Assembly (NCBI RefSeq): GCF_021043365.1
Contig: NZ_JAJNDU010000002.1
Coordinates: 372,001 to 436,000, forward strand
Length of the DNA: 64,000 bases
Reading direction: 5' to 3'
Source: Sphingomonas sp. IC-11
GTDB lineage: Bacteria; Pseudomonadota; Alphaproteobacteria; Sphingomonadales; Sphingomonadaceae
The notes below the pieces were generated by a model that ran no database searches, was not told the origin of the DNA, and saw nothing but the letters and a program-made list of their open reading frames with translations. The translations under genes and the position numbers were made by a program. The first letter of the stretch is position 1. Every line of letters begins with the position of its first letter. This document shows positions 46,040 to 56,497 of the stretch, in pieces.

Positions 46040-47014
46040 ATGCGTAAAACAATTGTCCTGCATATTGGCGCGTCGAAGGCGGGATCATCGTCCATCCAGG
46101 CCTTCATTCGCCGCAACCGGTTCGTGCTTGCGCGTCTTGGTTACGCCGTTCCGGACGTGTCGCTCGCGACGGGAGACCGCATCACTGGCGATCATGTTTT
46201 CGCCCTGGAGGCGCTTGCCAAGGATCGCAACGCCAGCGGGTTACGCGATCGGATCGATGCGGTCTTCGATGGGGCGCGTCCGAATACGCGGGCGGTGCTA
46301 CTGTCTGCGGAGAACCTCTCGAATCTGGGAAACAGCGCGCTCATCGAGGGGCTCGCCGCCCATTATGATCTGCGCATCGTCATCTATTTGCGGCGTCAGG
46401 ATGAGTTGCTGACTTCCGCCTGGCAGCAGTGGGCGTCCAAGGTGGAAACCGACTTTCACGCCTGGTTGATCCTGGCGCTCAAGCAGTTCGGCCATTGGGA
46501 CAAGGTGCTCGCGGAATGGGAGGCGCAAGCCGGTCCCGCGGCGATGGTGGTCAGAGTATTCGATCGCGAAAGCTTCGTCGGAGGTGATCTGCTGCGCGAT
46601 TTTGTCGATGCGATGGGGCTAGGCGAGCATACCGATGCCTTTGATTATCAGCAGTCGGATTCCAACAAATCGGTCAGTGATGCGGTCACGATGATGGTCG
46701 CTGGCAATCGCAATATTTTTGCCGATGTCCATGACAACAGATTCTACGCCGGACTTAACGACCTGACTGGCGATGCGCTGGTCGAGAAACAAAAGCTGTC
46801 ATTGCTGACCAAGGCGCAACGCGACAAGATCATCGAGTTCTATCGCCCGGTCAATGAGGCGGTCTGCCGGAAATACTTCCGTGGACGCTCCAGGCTTTTT
46901 CCTCACGTTGACCACGAAAAGTACCGATATCTTTCGGGCGACCAGCTGTTCGATGAAAAGCTTCGCGTGGTCATGACCATCGTCGCCGCCCTCGTCAAAG
47001 ATCGGCGCCGCTGA
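46040..47014 (+). CDS. Sulfotransferase-like P-loop protein
   Basis: A 324-residue protein starting MRKTIVLHIGASKAGSSSIQ, the 5'-phosphosulfate-binding loop pattern of carbohydrate sulfotransferases. LRIVIYLRRQDELLTSAWQQW follows around residue 115 as the likely 3'-phosphate site. The C-terminal half is helical with a Lys/Arg-rich end. The start at 46040 keeps the P-loop near the N-terminus. It is divergent from the GT2/sulfotransferase fusion gene across a 229-bp region. Transferase activity on a glycan is predicted, not shown. Confidence 0.72.
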   Translation: MRKTIVLHIGASKAGSSSIQAFIRRNRFVLARLGYAVPDVSLATGDRITGDHVFALEALAKDRNASGLRDRIDAVFDGARPNTRAVLLSAENLSNLGNSALIEGLAAHYDLRIVIYLRRQDELLTSAWQQWASKVETDFHAWLILALKQFGHWDKVLAEWEAQAGPAAMVVRVFDRESFVGGDLLRDFVDAMGLGEHTDAFDYQQSDSNKSVSDAVTMMVAGNRNIFADVHDNRFYAGLNDLTGDALVEKQKLSLLTKAQRDKIIEFYRPVNEAVCRKYFRGRSRLFPHVDHEKYRYLSGDQLFDEKLRVVMTIVAALVKDRRR

Positions 47015-47411
47015 GCGTTCGCCGTCGCGTATGCTATGATGGCGAGGTCGGAGGGAACGGCCTCATCAGAGGCGTGAACAGCTTGGGGATTGATCCGTCG
47101 GGGAATTCGGCCGTCCGGAGCCGATGATCCGCGTCATCTAGCGCCCGCATGACCGATGTAATCGCAAGTTTTTCGAACGACTGAACCCGGTTCGCCAAGC
47201 GCCGCGCATCGGCCCGACCAGAAGCGCTACGACGATCGCGCCGGCGCAGTCATGCGCGGTTCGAAGCGGGCCCGCAGATCCACGATCCGGAGCCACGGTC
47301 GCGGCACATCAGTGCTGCGGGACAGCAATAAGCGGGACAGGTCGGGTTGACCTTTGCGGGGTGCGCGGGGATGAGCGCTATGGGGTCGTCCGGCGGGGGA
47401 GATGCGTATTC
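47015..47411. other. Intergenic region, no gene seen
   Basis: About 400 bp between the sulfotransferase-like gene and the large glycosyltransferase gene. Open frames on either strand are short and lack codon bias. A promoter for the downstream operon probably lies here. No strong hairpin with a T-run, palindrome or repeat was found by eye. Confidence 0.4.
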
Positions 47412-50330
47412 GTGGACGAAAATGCGCCTATCCAGATCGTGAAGGCTGACGCACGTCAGTGGATCGTCAAGCAGTTTGATTCCGCGTTCTACCGCAAGCA
47501 ATTGCGGGAAGCGGGGGTTCATCCGCTGCCGCAGCGCGCCCTGCGCCACTATCTGGAGGAAGGGTGGATCGCGGGCTTTGATCCGTCGCCGCGATTCTCA
47601 ACGGAACTATATCTCGCGCTGCACGAGGATGCTCGGGCGGCTGGATGCGCGCCGCTGGAGTATCACGCCTCAATCGGCCGCTTTCGCGGTGCCGAGATCC
47701 CGCCGTCGGACCGAAGCGTTGGTGCTGGCATCGCCTCCGTAGAGACGATGATGTCGCAGCTGCGCGAGCTCTTCGACGAAGAATATTACCGCGAACAGCT
47801 GCCGCTGCCATTCGACGGCGATTTGCTGGAACATTACCTGCAGAGCGGCTGGCGACAGGGGCTTAACCCGTCGCCGTCGTTCGAAACCGAATATTATCTC
47901 GGCGCCAATCCTGATGTGGCAGAGAGCGGCATCAACCCGCTGTTACACTTTGTCCGGCATGGCCGCGCTGAGGGAAGGCGCACGGCTTGCCCGCCCGGCG
48001 AGGAAGCCAACAAGGAGGATCCTGGCGACGCAGCCGTCAGCCAGCAGGAGCCGATATCTCAATCGTTGCCGGAGGGTGATCCCGCAGCAGCCCTGTTCGA
48101 CCCGGCATATTACGCTGCCCAGCTTGAATCGGTGCCGGATGGCGCCTCGCTGTACCGCCACTTCATGGACAGCGGCTGGCGCCAGCGGCTGGATCCGTCA
48201 CCGGATTTCAGCACGTCCTATTATTTGGAAACCAACCCTGAAGTCGCGGCGGCGGGAATTAATCCGTTTCTTCACTGGGTAAATTATGGGCGGTACGAAA
48301 AGCGCCCGGCGGTACCGTATCACCGTCAGCCCGACTTCTCACCGCTCGTGTCGGTGATCGTCCCGAATTACAATCATGCCCGCTTCCTGGAGCAGCGGCT
48401 CCAATCGATCTTCGCCCAGACTTACCGCAATATCGAGATGATCGTGCTTGACGATGCCTCAACCGACGACAGTCGGGAGGTGATCGCCCGATTGCTGGAG
48501 CAGTGCCCGTTCCCGTGTCGAATTGCGTTCAACGACCGTGGAACCGGCAGTCCATTTCGCCAATGGCAGCGCGGTCTCGCGATGGCCCAGGGCGAGCTCA
48601 TCTGGATCTGCGAAAGCGACGATTTCGCAGACAGCCGGTTCCTTGAACATCTTGTGCCGGGCTTTGCTGATCTTTCGGTCAAGATGGCGCTTGGTCGTAT
48701 TGAGTTCTGCCGCGCGGATGGCACGCCGACGGCCGGAATGGCTGGCTTTCGCGATGGTGCGGAGCCAGGAATCTGGGACAAGGAAGTGGTCCGCCCGGCG
48801 GCCCAATGGTTTCGGTCAGCCTTCGCCAAGCGCAATATCGTCACGAATGTGGGTGGGTGTGTCTTTCGCAACCAGCAGGTCGATGACGAGATCTGGGATC
48901 GAGCCGCGCAGTTCCGGATCGCGGGGGACTGGTTTCTCTATATTCACCTGCTCGGTGGCGGGAAGCTTGCCTATCATCCAGATGCCATCAGCTACTTCCG
49001 CCAGCACGAGGCGAACACGTCCGCGCGCAACTTCGACAAGCTTTATTACTATGAAGAGTGCTGGGCCGTTCAGCAGGAGATCCGCCGTTTCTGGCGTGTA
49101 GATGAAGCGGCCGGCGTCCGGTTCGTCGAAGATCTGGCGCACCAGTACAAGCATTTCGCCGTGGACCGGGAGCATGGCCGTTTCGAGGATCGCTATAGCA
49201 CCGCTTCGCTGATGCCGACCGGCAAGCGGGCGCCGCACATCGCGATCGGCTTCCTGGGCTTTGAGACCGGGGGAGGGGAGTTGTTCCCGCTTCTTCTCGC
49301 CAATGAATATGCACGGCAGGGCTTGATGGTATCGCTGATCGCGGCGAACCTGACCGACCGCAATGACGACATGGTGGCGCGGCTCGACCCAAGGGTGGCA
49401 GTCTATTCACGCGACGACATGTTTCCGGCCGGGCCGGCGGCTCTGCTCGACCGCGCCGGCTTTGATGTTATCCATTCGCACAGCGTGCTGATCGAGAACC
49501 TGTTCTTCGAACGGGGCGGGGTGCTTAATAGCCCCTATGTCGTTTCCATGCACGGATCGCACAACCTTCCCGGCGGTGCGCTTGACCGACTGTTGTTCCG
49601 TTCGCTGCGGAACGTCGATTATTGGGTCTATACCGCCGAGAAGAACCTTGATGTCTTCGCCGGCATTCCGCTTGATCGAACCCGTTTCATCAAGATGGCG
49701 AACGGCATGCCGCGCGACCTGCGGGAGGTGCCATTCACGCGAGCGAGCCTGGGCATCGGCGAAGATGCGACGGTGTTCACCTTCGTTGCCCGGGGGATTC
49801 AGCGGAAAGGCTGGCGCGCGTCGGTCGAGGCGTTCCAGATGCTCAAGGCGCGCCATCCCGATCGCGAAATGCACCTGCTGATGATCGGAGAAGGACGGTT
49901 TGCCGATCGCTCGCGGGAAATCGCCGCCGGCGATCCTGCTATCCACTATCTCGGTTACCAATCCTGCATCAACGGCATTTACCGCATGAGCGATTGCGCG
50001 CTCGTGCCCACCCGATTCGAAGGAGAATCGTTCCCGTTGTGCGTCATTCAGGCGCTACAGGAAGGTTGCCCGGTGCTGGGCAATGACGTGGGTGAGATCC
50101 GCAGCATGTTGACGTCCGACAAGGGCGTTGCGGGTGCCGTCACGAACAACATGCGCGACACCGCTGGCTTTATTCACCTTGTCGCCGAAACCATGGAGCA
50201 GTTCCTAGACCCTGATTTTCGCGCGTCCGCCCGCGAGCTGACGGCGGAGGTGGCGGGCCGCTTCAGCATGGAAGCCTGTGCTGCCGCTTATCGCGCCTTG
50301 TACGATCAAGCGATCGCGATGCGCCCATGA
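47412..50330 (+). CDS. Glycosyltransferase with three N-terminal repeats, GT2 and GT4 domains
   Basis: About 972 residues. Three tandem modules of about 70 residues (residues about 22-98, 121-192 and 229-299) each have FD.xYY..QL, then GW...L.PSP.F.T.YYL, NPDVA..GINPLLHF...GR.E; the first copy is the most diverged. A GT2 domain follows (about 305-560; LVSVIVPNYNHARFLEQRLQSI, LDDAS, ESDDFAD). A GT4 domain is C-terminal (about 610-960; GFETGGGELFPLLLANEYA, GEDATVFTFVARGIQRKGW, PTRFEGESFPLCVIQALQEG). A GTG at 47412 is used; a GTG at 47361 is also in frame. The repeats may bind membrane or carbohydrate. Confidence 0.85.
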   Translation: MDENAPIQIVKADARQWIVKQFDSAFYRKQLREAGVHPLPQRALRHYLEEGWIAGFDPSPRFSTELYLALHEDARAAGCAPLEYHASIGRFRGAEIPPSDRSVGAGIASVETMMSQLRELFDEEYYREQLPLPFDGDLLEHYLQSGWRQGLNPSPSFETEYYLGANPDVAESGINPLLHFVRHGRAEGRRTACPPGEEANKEDPGDAAVSQQEPISQSLPEGDPAAALFDPAYYAAQLESVPDGASLYRHFMDSGWRQRLDPSPDFSTSYYLETNPEVAAAGINPFLHWVNYGRYEKRPAVPYHRQPDFSPLVSVIVPNYNHARFLEQRLQSIFAQTYRNIEMIVLDDASTDDSREVIARLLEQCPFPCRIAFNDRGTGSPFRQWQRGLAMAQGELIWICESDDFADSRFLEHLVPGFADLSVKMALGRIEFCRADGTPTAGMAGFRDGAEPGIWDKEVVRPAAQWFRSAFAKRNIVTNVGGCVFRNQQVDDEIWDRAAQFRIAGDWFLYIHLLGGGKLAYHPDAISYFRQHEANTSARNFDKLYYYEECWAVQQEIRRFWRVDEAAGVRFVEDLAHQYKHFAVDREHGRFEDRYSTASLMPTGKRAPHIAIGFLGFETGGGELFPLLLANEYARQGLMVSLIAANLTDRNDDMVARLDPRVAVYSRDDMFPAGPAALLDRAGFDVIHSHSVLIENLFFERGGVLNSPYVVSMHGSHNLPGGALDRLLFRSLRNVDYWVYTAEKNLDVFAGIPLDRTRFIKMANGMPRDLREVPFTRASLGIGEDATVFTFVARGIQRKGWRASVEAFQMLKARHPDREMHLLMIGEGRFADRSREIAAGDPAIHYLGYQSCINGIYRMSDCALVPTRFEGESFPLCVIQALQEGCPVLGNDVGEIRSMLTSDKGVAGAVTNNMRDTAGFIHLVAETMEQFLDPDFRASARELTAEVAGRFSMEACAAAYRALYDQAIAMRP

Positions 50331-51235
50331 ATGTCGCCGGGCGCGGCGCGGTTGTTGTCGGCGGCGGCTTTATCGGTAGTGCTGCCGCGCGGGCCCTTAG
50401 CGCCGACGGCTGGGCGGTAACGCAGATTACCCGGGCGGGTTCGGCACCGGCCTTGCCGAACGTTGACCGAGTGCTGATCGATCATCGCTCGCGGGCGGTG
50501 CTGAACCATCTCGCGGGCGCCAAGGTGGTCGTTCATGCGACAGGCGAGATGTTGCCCGCCTATGTCCCGGACGATTTCGCCGCCGCCTATGTCGAGCAGG
50601 TGGCGCCGATCATCACGCTGGCGGAGCGTGCGCATCAGGTTGGCGTCGGGAAGATGCTGTTCATTTCCTCGGGTGGAACCGTCTACGGGCCCAAGGCCGC
50701 CGTGCCGGCACATGAGGAGAGCCCAACCGAGCCGAACAATGCCTACGGCTTTCTGAAGCTTCAGACCGAGCATGCGCTTCGTTTTGTCACGGCATGCACC
50801 GGCATGCCGACGCTGTCGCTGCGGGTGGCCAATCCCTACGGTCCCGGTCAGCGCACGGACCGTGCGTTCGGCTTTGTCAGCACCGTGTTCGAGCGCGCGT
50901 TACGAGACGAAGAGGTGGTGATCTGGGGCGACGGGGAAACGACGCGCGACTTCTTGTTTATCGAGGATCTCGGCCGCGCGATTGCCGCTGCTGCGGCCGC
51001 AGCCCCGGCCAGCCCGGTGGTGAACATCGGATCCGGCAACGAAGTCTCGCTAAATCATATATGTTCGCTGGTTGAGCAGGTGACTGGCCGCCGAGTTCGG
51101 CGCATCTATCAACCCCCTCGCTCCGTGGACGTACCACGCAGTGCATTGGCCATCGAACGGGCGCGGGCGGAGCTTTCGTGGAAGCCGCAGGTCACGCTGG
51201 AAGATGGCTTGCGGCGCATGCTGGAGGCGCGGTGA
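50327..51235 (+). CDS. NAD-dependent epimerase/dehydratase
   Basis: A 302-residue extended SDR with GAVVVGGGFIGSAAARAL (Rossmann motif with Gly-rich turn), MLFISSGGTVYGPKA, catalytic NAYGFLKLQTE (YxxxK), SLRVANPYGPGQR and ETTRDFLFIEDL. It resembles GalE-type UDP-sugar epimerases, but the substrate is not certain. Its start overlaps the previous stop by 4 nt and its end shares one base with the next start, so the three genes are coupled. Confidence 0.86.
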   Translation: MNVAGRGAVVVGGGFIGSAAARALSADGWAVTQITRAGSAPALPNVDRVLIDHRSRAVLNHLAGAKVVVHATGEMLPAYVPDDFAAAYVEQVAPIITLAERAHQVGVGKMLFISSGGTVYGPKAAVPAHEESPTEPNNAYGFLKLQTEHALRFVTACTGMPTLSLRVANPYGPGQRTDRAFGFVSTVFERALRDEEVVIWGDGETTRDFLFIEDLGRAIAAAAAAAPASPVVNIGSGNEVSLNHICSLVEQVTGRRVRRIYQPPRSVDVPRSALAIERARAELSWKPQVTLEDGLRRMLEAR

Positions 51236-52380
51236 TGAGAGCCGAACGGCGAGCGATCGTCCATATCGGTCACCGGAAGACCGGGACGACGTTCATCCAG
51301 AATCACTTCCACGCGAATCGCGCGGCGTTGTTGAATGCAGGGGTGCTCTACCCCTTCGAAGAGGCAAATCATTCTTTTGGCTTGTCCGGTATTTTCCGCC
51401 AGGATCATGCAGAACAAGCTCCGACACCGCGTGATCGATATGCTTCGGATCCGGAGCGTGCCCGCACGGAGCTGGACCGGGAACTCCATGCCTCGGAATG
51501 GCACACGTTGGTGCTGTCCGGTGAAGTGCTGACCGGCTTTTCCCGGCGTGAGCTGGAGGCATTTTCGGATTGGCTCGGTCGGCATGTTGCGCACGTCCAG
51601 ATCGTCTTTGTGGTTCGCGACCCCGTCGAATGGGCGGTCAGTGCAGCGCAGCAGCATCTGAAAACCCGCAGCGATATCGATGCCGTGTTCGACAGGCCCG
51701 AAGCTGCACACTGGGCCAACATAATCAAACGCTATCGGGCAGCCTTTGGTCGGCGCGCCGTGACGGTGCTGGAATATGAAGCGCTGGCCGCGGTGCGCGA
51801 ACGCTTTGCCGCTCAGTTTGCGCTCTCGGCCGGGCTGGGCGCCAACATTGCCGCCATCGTTCAGGGCGATGGAACGACGGTGAACGAATCGCTTTCAATG
51901 GAAGCCGCGCTGATGCTCGGGCGCTACAATGCACGGGTGCCCGAACTTCAGGATGGTCGGCGCAATCCGGCGCGCAGCGGAACTGAATCACGGGCGTTCG
52001 CGGGACTTCCCGGTCACAAATTCGACCTGCCGCAAACAACACGTCTGAAGGCCCATGCGCAGAGCAGGCAAGACGTGGCCTTTCTCGCACGTGAGTTCGG
52101 GATCACCCGGTATTCCTATCCCGCAAGTGACGTCCCGCCGAGCCGCTACACGGAAGAAGTGTCGGTTGAGTTCCTTGATGCCCTGACGGACCGGTTGGTG
52201 AGCCACCAGGCGGACGCGTTGGCGACTCGCCTCCTTCTGGATCGGCAGCGACTGCGCAACAAGGGTGACAGGGCCGGGGCGGCGGCTGCACTCGAGGCGG
52301 CGGCAACCCGGTTTCCCACTGATGAACGCGTGATCCGCGCCGTCGCCGCTCGGGAGGCGGCGAAGGAGCGGCAAGGCTGA
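51235..52380 (+). CDS. Sulfotransferase-like P-loop protein
   Basis: A 381-residue protein starting MRAERRAIVHIGHRKTGTTFIQNHF, a clear 5'-phosphosulfate-binding loop, with VFVVRDPVEWAVSAAQQHLK (3'-phosphate site) near residue 125. The C-terminal 60 residues are helical and TPR-like (RAGAAAALEAAATRFPTDERV). The ATG at 51235 shares a base with the epimerase stop. With the protein at 46040 and the fusion at 42325 this is the third sulfotransferase-type domain in 10 kb. Enzymatic activity is predicted from motifs only. Confidence 0.74.
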   Translation: MRAERRAIVHIGHRKTGTTFIQNHFHANRAALLNAGVLYPFEEANHSFGLSGIFRQDHAEQAPTPRDRYASDPERARTELDRELHASEWHTLVLSGEVLTGFSRRELEAFSDWLGRHVAHVQIVFVVRDPVEWAVSAAQQHLKTRSDIDAVFDRPEAAHWANIIKRYRAAFGRRAVTVLEYEALAAVRERFAAQFALSAGLGANIAAIVQGDGTTVNESLSMEAALMLGRYNARVPELQDGRRNPARSGTESRAFAGLPGHKFDLPQTTRLKAHAQSRQDVAFLAREFGITRYSYPASDVPPSRYTEEVSVEFLDALTDRLVSHQADALATRLLLDRQRLRNKGDRAGAAAALEAAATRFPTDERVIRAVAAREAAKERQG

Positions 52381-52400
52381 CGCTGCCCAGGCGTGAGCTT

Positions 52401-52424
52401 GGTCGGCAGCTGCCGCTGCCGACC
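52401..52424. terminator. Perfect inverted repeat between convergent genes, candidate bidirectional terminator
   Basis: ggtcggcag (52401-52409) and ctgccgacc (52416-52424) pair across 6 nt, midway between the sulfotransferase-like gene and ychF, which converge. No T-run is present on either side. Confidence 0.5.
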
Positions 52425-52436
52425 TCTCGGGTTCGA

Positions 52437-53537
52437 TCAGACGTTGAAGCGGAACAGCATCACGTCGCCGTCGTGGACGACATATTCCTTGCCTTCCTGC
52501 CGCAGCTTGCCCGCCTCGCGCGCACCAGCTTCCCCGCCGAGAGCCACGTAATCGTCATAGGCGATGGTTTCGGCCCGGATGAAACCGCGCTCAAAGTCGG
52601 TGTGGATTTCACCCGCCGCCTGAGGTGCCTTTGATCCCGCAGGTACGGTCCACGCCCGTGCTTCCTTCGGGCCCACCGTGAAAAAGGTGAGCAGGTTCAG
52701 CAGCTTGTAGCCCGCGCGGATGACACGGGCGAGGCCGGTTTCCTCAAGGCCCAGTTCGCCCAGGAACATGGCGCGGTCCTCGGCCGGCATGGTTGCGATC
52801 TCGGCTTCGATGGCGGCTGACACCACCACTGCTTCGGCCCCTTCGGCGGCGGCCTTTTCAAAGACGCGGGCGCTGTGGGCGTTGCCAGTGGCGGCGTTCG
52901 CTTCTTCGACGTTGCACACGTAAAGCACCGGCTTGGCAGTGATCAGCTGCGCCTGGGCGAAGACACGCGCTTCTTCCACGTCCTTGGGCTGGGTAAGCCG
53001 CGCCGGCTTGCCTTCTCGCAGGAGCTCAAGCGTTTGCCCGAGCACGCTGGCGCCGATCTTCGCTTCCTTGTCGCCCTGCTGACCCTTTTTCACCAGGTTC
53101 GGTACGCGCTTCTCAAGGCTTTCCAGATCAGAAAGCATGAGCTCGGTTTCGACGGTCTCCGCGTCGGCGATCGGATCCACCTTGCCCTCGACGTGGGTGA
53201 CATCGCCATCCTCGAAGCACCGCAGAACGTGGACGATCGCATCCACCTCCCGAATGTTGCCGAGGAACTGATTGCCCAGACCCTCACCCTTGGATGCGCC
53301 GCGCACCAGGCCGGCAATGTCCACGAAGGCGAGCTGAGTTTCGATGATCTTGGCAGACTTGGCGACCTCGGCGAGCTTCTGGAGCCGCGGATCGGGAACG
53401 CCAACATTGCCGACGTTCGGTTCGATCGTACAGAAGGGGTAATTGGCAGCCTGCGCCGCCGCCGTCTCCGTCAGCGCGTTGAAGAGGGTGGACTTGCCCA
53501 CATTCGGCAGGCCCACGATGCCGCAGCGGAAACCCAT
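52437..53537 (-). CDS. ychF: Ribosome-binding ATPase YchF
   Basis: A 366-residue protein with G1 [18 protein letters not shown]3 [20 protein letters not shown], the NVEE segment in place of NKxD (giving ATP rather than GTP preference) and a C-terminal TGS domain ([34 protein letters not shown]). It is a cytosolic ribosome-associated ATPase. The length matches the family (about 363). Confidence 0.96.
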   Translation of the reverse strand: MGFRCGIVGLPNVGKSTLFNALTETAAAQAANYPFCTIEPNVGNVGVPDPRLQKLAEVAKSAKIIETQLAFVDIAGLVRGASKGEGLGNQFLGNIREVDAIVHVLRCFEDGDVTHVEGKVDPIADAETVETELMLSDLESLEKRVPNLVKKGQQGDKEAKIGASVLGQTLELLREGKPARLTQPKDVEEARVFAQAQLITAKPVLYVCNVEEANAATGNAHSARVFEKAAAEGAEAVVVSAAIEAEIATMPAEDRAMFLGELGLEETGLARVIRAGYKLLNLLTFFTVGPKEARAWTVPAGSKAPQAAGEIHTDFERGFIRAETIAYDDYVALGGEAGAREAGKLRQEGKEYVVHDGDVMLFRFNV

Positions 53538-53676
53538 GATCGATCCTTGGTAAAGCTTTGGGGGTAGATAATGTGCTGCGCCCTACCGCGCGACGGGCTG
53601 CCGCGCCACCCTGTGCCGTTGCCCTGTAACGGCTGTGCGGGCGTGCTGGGGCGGCGGAAAGGGGCTGCTTCTTCCG

Positions 53677-54261
53677 CTACCAGCGATAGTTGAAGCTGAC
53701 GCTGATCCGATCGCTCTTGGCCGTGCTTGGCATGACTTCGTGCCGCAGCCAGCTTTCCCAAAGGAAAATTGTCCCCGGCGCAGGCACCGCATGGACGAAG
53801 GTGTCGTCACGTGGCGGGGCCGCCATCATCAGGCCGAGCCTCGGGTCTTCGAGCCGGAGCGCTCCCGACCCGGGCGGCACGGTGACATAGGCAGTGCCCG
53901 ACACGACGCTATGTGGGTGGATGTGGCCGCTGTGCGCGCCGCCGGGTTTCAGGAGGTTCACCCACAGGCTGTCGAGCTTGAGCTTGCGACCGCCGAGTTG
54001 AAATCCGGTTGCCTCGGCAAAGCGCGTCACGTGCCGGTCGAGATGGCGCTTCAGGTCAGCGAACGCCGGGTCGCGTTGCGGCAGGTCGTTGAGCGAGGCG
54101 TAGGAGGTATAGCCGCGATAGCCATGCTCCTTCGACCAGCGGCGGCCGGCGGTGTCGTCTGCCGCAAGCGACCTAACCGAATCCTCCAGTTCCTCCAGCA
54201 AGGCGGCATCGCCGAGATCGCCTTCGTAGAAATGGGTGGGGAATAGCGCGCGGACGGTCAT
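53677..54261 (-). CDS. TIGR02466-like putative 2-oxoglutarate/Fe(II) oxygenase
   Basis: A 194-residue protein with a double-stranded beta-helix fold. HSGHIHPHSVVSGTAYVTVPPGSGALRLEDP and WESWLRHEVMPSTAKSDRISVSFNYRW supply the His-x-His...His-x12-Arg pattern of 2OG-Fe(II) oxygenases. FPTHFYEGDL at the start is typical of the TIGR02466 group. The hydroxylation target is unknown. The start at 54261 (MTVRALF) fits the family. Confidence 0.8.
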   Translation of the reverse strand: MTVRALFPTHFYEGDLGDAALLEELEDSVRSLAADDTAGRRWSKEHGYRGYTSYASLNDLPQRDPAFADLKRHLDRHVTRFAEATGFQLGGRKLKLDSLWVNLLKPGGAHSGHIHPHSVVSGTAYVTVPPGSGALRLEDPRLGLMMAAPPRDDTFVHAVPAPGTIFLWESWLRHEVMPSTAKSDRISVSFNYRW

Positions 54262-54340
54262 GACCGGGCGGGTAGGGGCAGTGGCACGTGTTGCCAAGCG
54301 CCGCCGCTACCCAGGACGCCGGTGCGGAGGCGCGGGTGGC

Positions 54341-55399
<1,059 letters not shown>

Positions 55400-55489
55400 T
55401 TAGCGCTTTAGCGCCGGTAAAGCGACATCGCCGCGCATCGCGAGCGCGCCCTGGTGGAAGCGGGTAAGAAAAACGTGTCATGCGGGGCC

Positions 55490-55756
55490 ATGTTCGACGC
55501 CGTCCTGCTTGCCGTGCTGCTGATCAACATCGCCGCCGTGTTCGCCTTTTGGTCGGACAAGCGGCGGGCCATCGCTGGCGAGCGGCGCATTTCCGAGGCC
55601 ACGTTGCTGAAACTGGCGCTGCTGGGCGGATCACCGGGGGCGCTCGTCGCCCGGCAGGTCTTTCGGCACAAGACCCGCAAGGAGCCGTTCTCCACCCGGC
55701 TGCTGCTGATCGTGTCAGTGCAGGCTGGTGTCGGAATCGGCCTGCTCGTCCTGTAG
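55490..55756 (+). CDS. DUF1294 family membrane protein
   Basis: An 88-residue protein with an N-terminal helix (LLAVLLINIAAVFAFWSDKRRA), conserved RISEATLLKLALLGGSPGALVARQVFRHKTRKEPF, and a C-terminal helix. This is the DUF1294 pattern. The function is unknown. An upstream in-frame GTG at 55454 could extend it by 12 residues. It is divergent from obgE, about 100 bp away, and convergent with the TetR gene. Confidence 0.85.
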   Translation: MFDAVLLAVLLINIAAVFAFWSDKRRAIAGERRISEATLLKLALLGGSPGALVARQVFRHKTRKEPFSTRLLLIVSVQAGVGIGLLVL

Positions 55757-55759
55757 CGG

Positions 55760-56338
55760 CTATTTGCGCCGATCGGCCAGCAACATGCCGCGGGCAAGCT
55801 GGCGCGCGGTGTCGCGGGAGAGGCCGAGCGCCTTGGCCATTGGAGCGCCGAGCAGCGCATCCCCCAGGGCCATCAGGACGAGCTGGAGCGTTTCCTCCCG
55901 GATCGGAGCGCCGCTATGATGATCCTGCGCGAGATCTTCGACCAGGTCGTGAATGGCGGTGAGAATCGGATCGAGCGCGTTTTCGTTACCAGTCAGGATC
56001 ATCCAGCTGGCAAGCGCGCCGGCACCGTTCCGCCCGAAAGCGTCAAAGGTCAGATCCACCACCTCGGCGGGATCCTCCGCTTCACGCGAGCGGAGGACCG
56101 CGGCCTTGATGGTGCCGACGATCCGCGCCGCGAGATCCTCGATCAACGCCTTCTGAAGACCCTCGGCCGAACCGAAATGATGAAGGAGGTTGGCATGCGT
56201 CCGCCCGATCCGCGCGCCGACGGCCTTAAGAGTGACCGCCTGCGGACCGACTTCCACCAGGAGTTCGCGCGCCGCGGAGAGTGCGGCGCTGCGCGATTCC
56301 TCGGGGCTCATGCGACGGCGAAGCGGGGACACGGACAT
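55760..56338 (-). CDS. TetR family transcriptional regulator
   Basis: A 192-residue regulator. The N-terminal helix-turn-helix (residues 15-65: AARELLVEVGPQAVTLKAVGARIGRTHANLLHHFGSAEGLQKALIEDL) is TetR type, with a helical C-terminal ligand domain. The start at 56338 (MSVSPLRRR) was chosen over an upstream extension rich in Pro and His. The ligand and targets are unknown. It is convergent with the DUF1294 gene (3-bp gap) and followed upstream by an unrelated GNAT gene. Confidence 0.87.
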   Translation of the reverse strand: MSVSPLRRRMSPEESRSAALSAARELLVEVGPQAVTLKAVGARIGRTHANLLHHFGSAEGLQKALIEDLAARIVGTIKAAVLRSREAEDPAEVVDLTFDAFGRNGAGALASWMILTGNENALDPILTAIHDLVEDLAQDHHSGAPIREETLQLVLMALGDALLGAPMAKALGLSRDTARQLARGMLLADRRK

Positions 56339-56497
56339 CACGATGGCTGTCGGCGCATCGGCAATGTTTTGCAATGCTTTGGTTTGTTGGCCGGGGCAGG
56401 GGAAAGGGGCGCATTGGCACGGGCGAGCGCCGTGCCGTTCCATTGTCTGAGGAGCGGCACGGGTCGCCAGTGCGTGCGAGGAGGGGAGGGCAGTCGT

